Shown: in pieces, positions 63,414 through 64,000 of the stretch
Layout: the number at the start of each line of letters is the position of its first letter
How positions within the stretch are numbered: position 1 is the stretch's first letter
Assembly: GCF_000738265.1 (NCBI RefSeq)
Contig: NZ_JFCQ01000020.1
Coordinates: 124,001 to 188,000, forward strand
Direction: 5' to 3'
DNA: 64,000 nucleotides
From: Corynebacterium jeikeium
Lineage (GTDB): Bacteria; Actinomycetota; Actinomycetes; Mycobacteriales; Mycobacteriaceae
Made by a program: the position numbers and the translations under genes
Notes under the pieces: generated by a model
Databases searched by the model: none
Told to the model about the DNA's origin: nothing
Seen by the model: only the letters and a program-made list of their open reading frames with translations

Positions 63414-64000
63414 GTGCACACCGCTTGGTCAGGGGCTAACAGTGCGCCTTGGCCAGCCAATGAAGAATTGAGGTCGGCGTTGCAAAGCCAGGCTAATACT
63501 CCCCTACCAGATAGCTCCGATGTCGAAGCGGTGGTCACCAAGGCCATCCACCGCGCCGAACGTTGGCTGGAGATCGAGGAAACCTCGCCCTCCACCAAGC
63601 AGCTGGCGGACATGGTGCACGACCCGGACGGCGTGGAGTTCACATTCGCTTTCGTCGACCGCGTGGCCCGCCCAGAGGACAACCACGTTTCCGCCAAGGA
63701 GTTCGCCAAGATCGCCCACCCCTTCAAGCGCACCGCGCCGGTGCCGGGGTTCATGAACCTGGTTGATTCCTTCCTAGTGACCGCAGGATCCATCGCTGCT
63801 CCGATTCTGCCGAACATCGTTATGCCCATCGCGCGCTCCTACCTGCGCGCCACCGTCGGCCACCTGGTTCTGGACGCAGAGTCCAAGGCGCTGGATCGGA
63901 TGCTGGAGGACTACCGCGACAAGGGCTTCCAGCTAAACCTCAACCTGCTGGGCGAAGCCGTTCTGGGCGAGGCCGAGGCGCAACGCCGCCTGGATAACAC
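63414..64000 (+). CDS. putA: Bifunctional proline dehydrogenase/P5C dehydrogenase, 5' part
   Basis: Runs from a GTG at 63414 off the right end; 195 codons visible. PutA oxidises proline to glutamate in two steps. The visible part is the N-terminal region of the proline dehydrogenase domain: AIHRAERWLEIEE, VEFTFAFVDRVARPEDNHVS, then KIAHPFKRTAPVPGFMNLVD and LNLNLLGEAVLGEAEAQRRL, the last typical of actinobacterial fused PutA enzymes. Whether both domains are present cannot be seen. GTGGGG about 9 bases upstream serves as ribosome binding site. Confidence 0.88.
   Translation, partial: MHTAWSGANSAPWPANEELRSALQSQANTPLPDSSDVEAVVTKAIHRAERWLEIEETSPSTKQLADMVHDPDGVEFTFAFVDRVARPEDNHVSAKEFAKIAHPFKRTAPVPGFMNLVDSFLVTAGSIAAPILPNIVMPIARSYLRATVGHLVLDAESKALDRMLEDYRDKGFQLNLNLLGEAVLGEAEAQRRLDN

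Overview
This is a GC-rich actinobacterial chromosome segment, most likely from a Corynebacterium and perhaps the lipophilic C. jeikeium/C. urealyticum group. The genus call rests on several points. The cell-wall sorting signal is of the LAxTG type. The tmRNA tag reads AENTQRDYALAA. The order nrdH-nrdI-nrdE / ferritin / nrdF / ctaD is present. A block dinG / nicotinate phosphoribosyltransferase / clpS / DUF2017 / P1 peptidase / murI / metallo-beta-lactamase / rph / rdgB matches the gene order I recall around Rv1329c-Rv1341 of Mycobacterium tuberculosis. Species was not determined.

Layout. 1-1814: end of a phytoene synthase gene, convergent with a lipoprotein L,D-transpeptidase. 1815-3503: tRNA-Lys with a strong terminator, then a run of small unrecognised genes ending in a long inverted repeat. 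3504-10416: a luciferase-like oxidoreductase, an EamA exporter/NAD(P)-binding protein operon divergent from a LysR regulator, an AbrB-type membrane protein, a DUF3618 protein, a Bcp peroxiredoxin, tRNA-Leu and two small membrane proteins. 10475-21737: M20 amidohydrolase and the conserved rdgB-to-dinG block (nucleotide sanitation, RNA processing, peptidoglycan glutamate, ClpS adaptor, NAD salvage), interrupted by a fragment of a surface protein.

21806-30335 is the most unusual part. It holds an Asp-rich protein with about 18 calcium-binding-like repeats, two adjacent dynamin-like GTPases, a membrane-anchored Hsp70 with an extracytoplasmic domain, and an ECF sigma factor gene behind a very acidic repeat protein that has a near-perfect ribosome binding site. 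I read it as a possible membrane-stress or membrane-remodelling locus related in idea to mycobacterial iniBAC; that reading is inference.

30660-47480: an acyl-CoA synthetase, serB, a repeat-rich gene-free stretch of about 0.8 kb, ctaD, the class Ib ribonucleotide reductase genes with ferritin (NrdR-box pair upstream of nrdH), rpmJ, nadE, a VKOR/DsbA disulfide-forming pair separated by a toxin-antitoxin pair and tRNA-Ala, and phosphoglucomutase. 47697-64000: alanine/glycine symporter, LpqH-like small protein, a second acyl-CoA synthetase, Tat-exported metallophosphoesterase, NhaC-like antiporter, a helicase with membrane segments, an orphan gene beside tmRNA, a membrane protein with Trp-Pro-Asp repeats, smpB, ftsX, ftsE, an AbgT transporter and the start of putA.

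Across the window several short tandem-repeat arrays (13, 14, 16, 18, 31 and 39 bp units) and a recurring GGGGGCGTCA motif followed by A-rich sequence stand out and are not explained by the genes.
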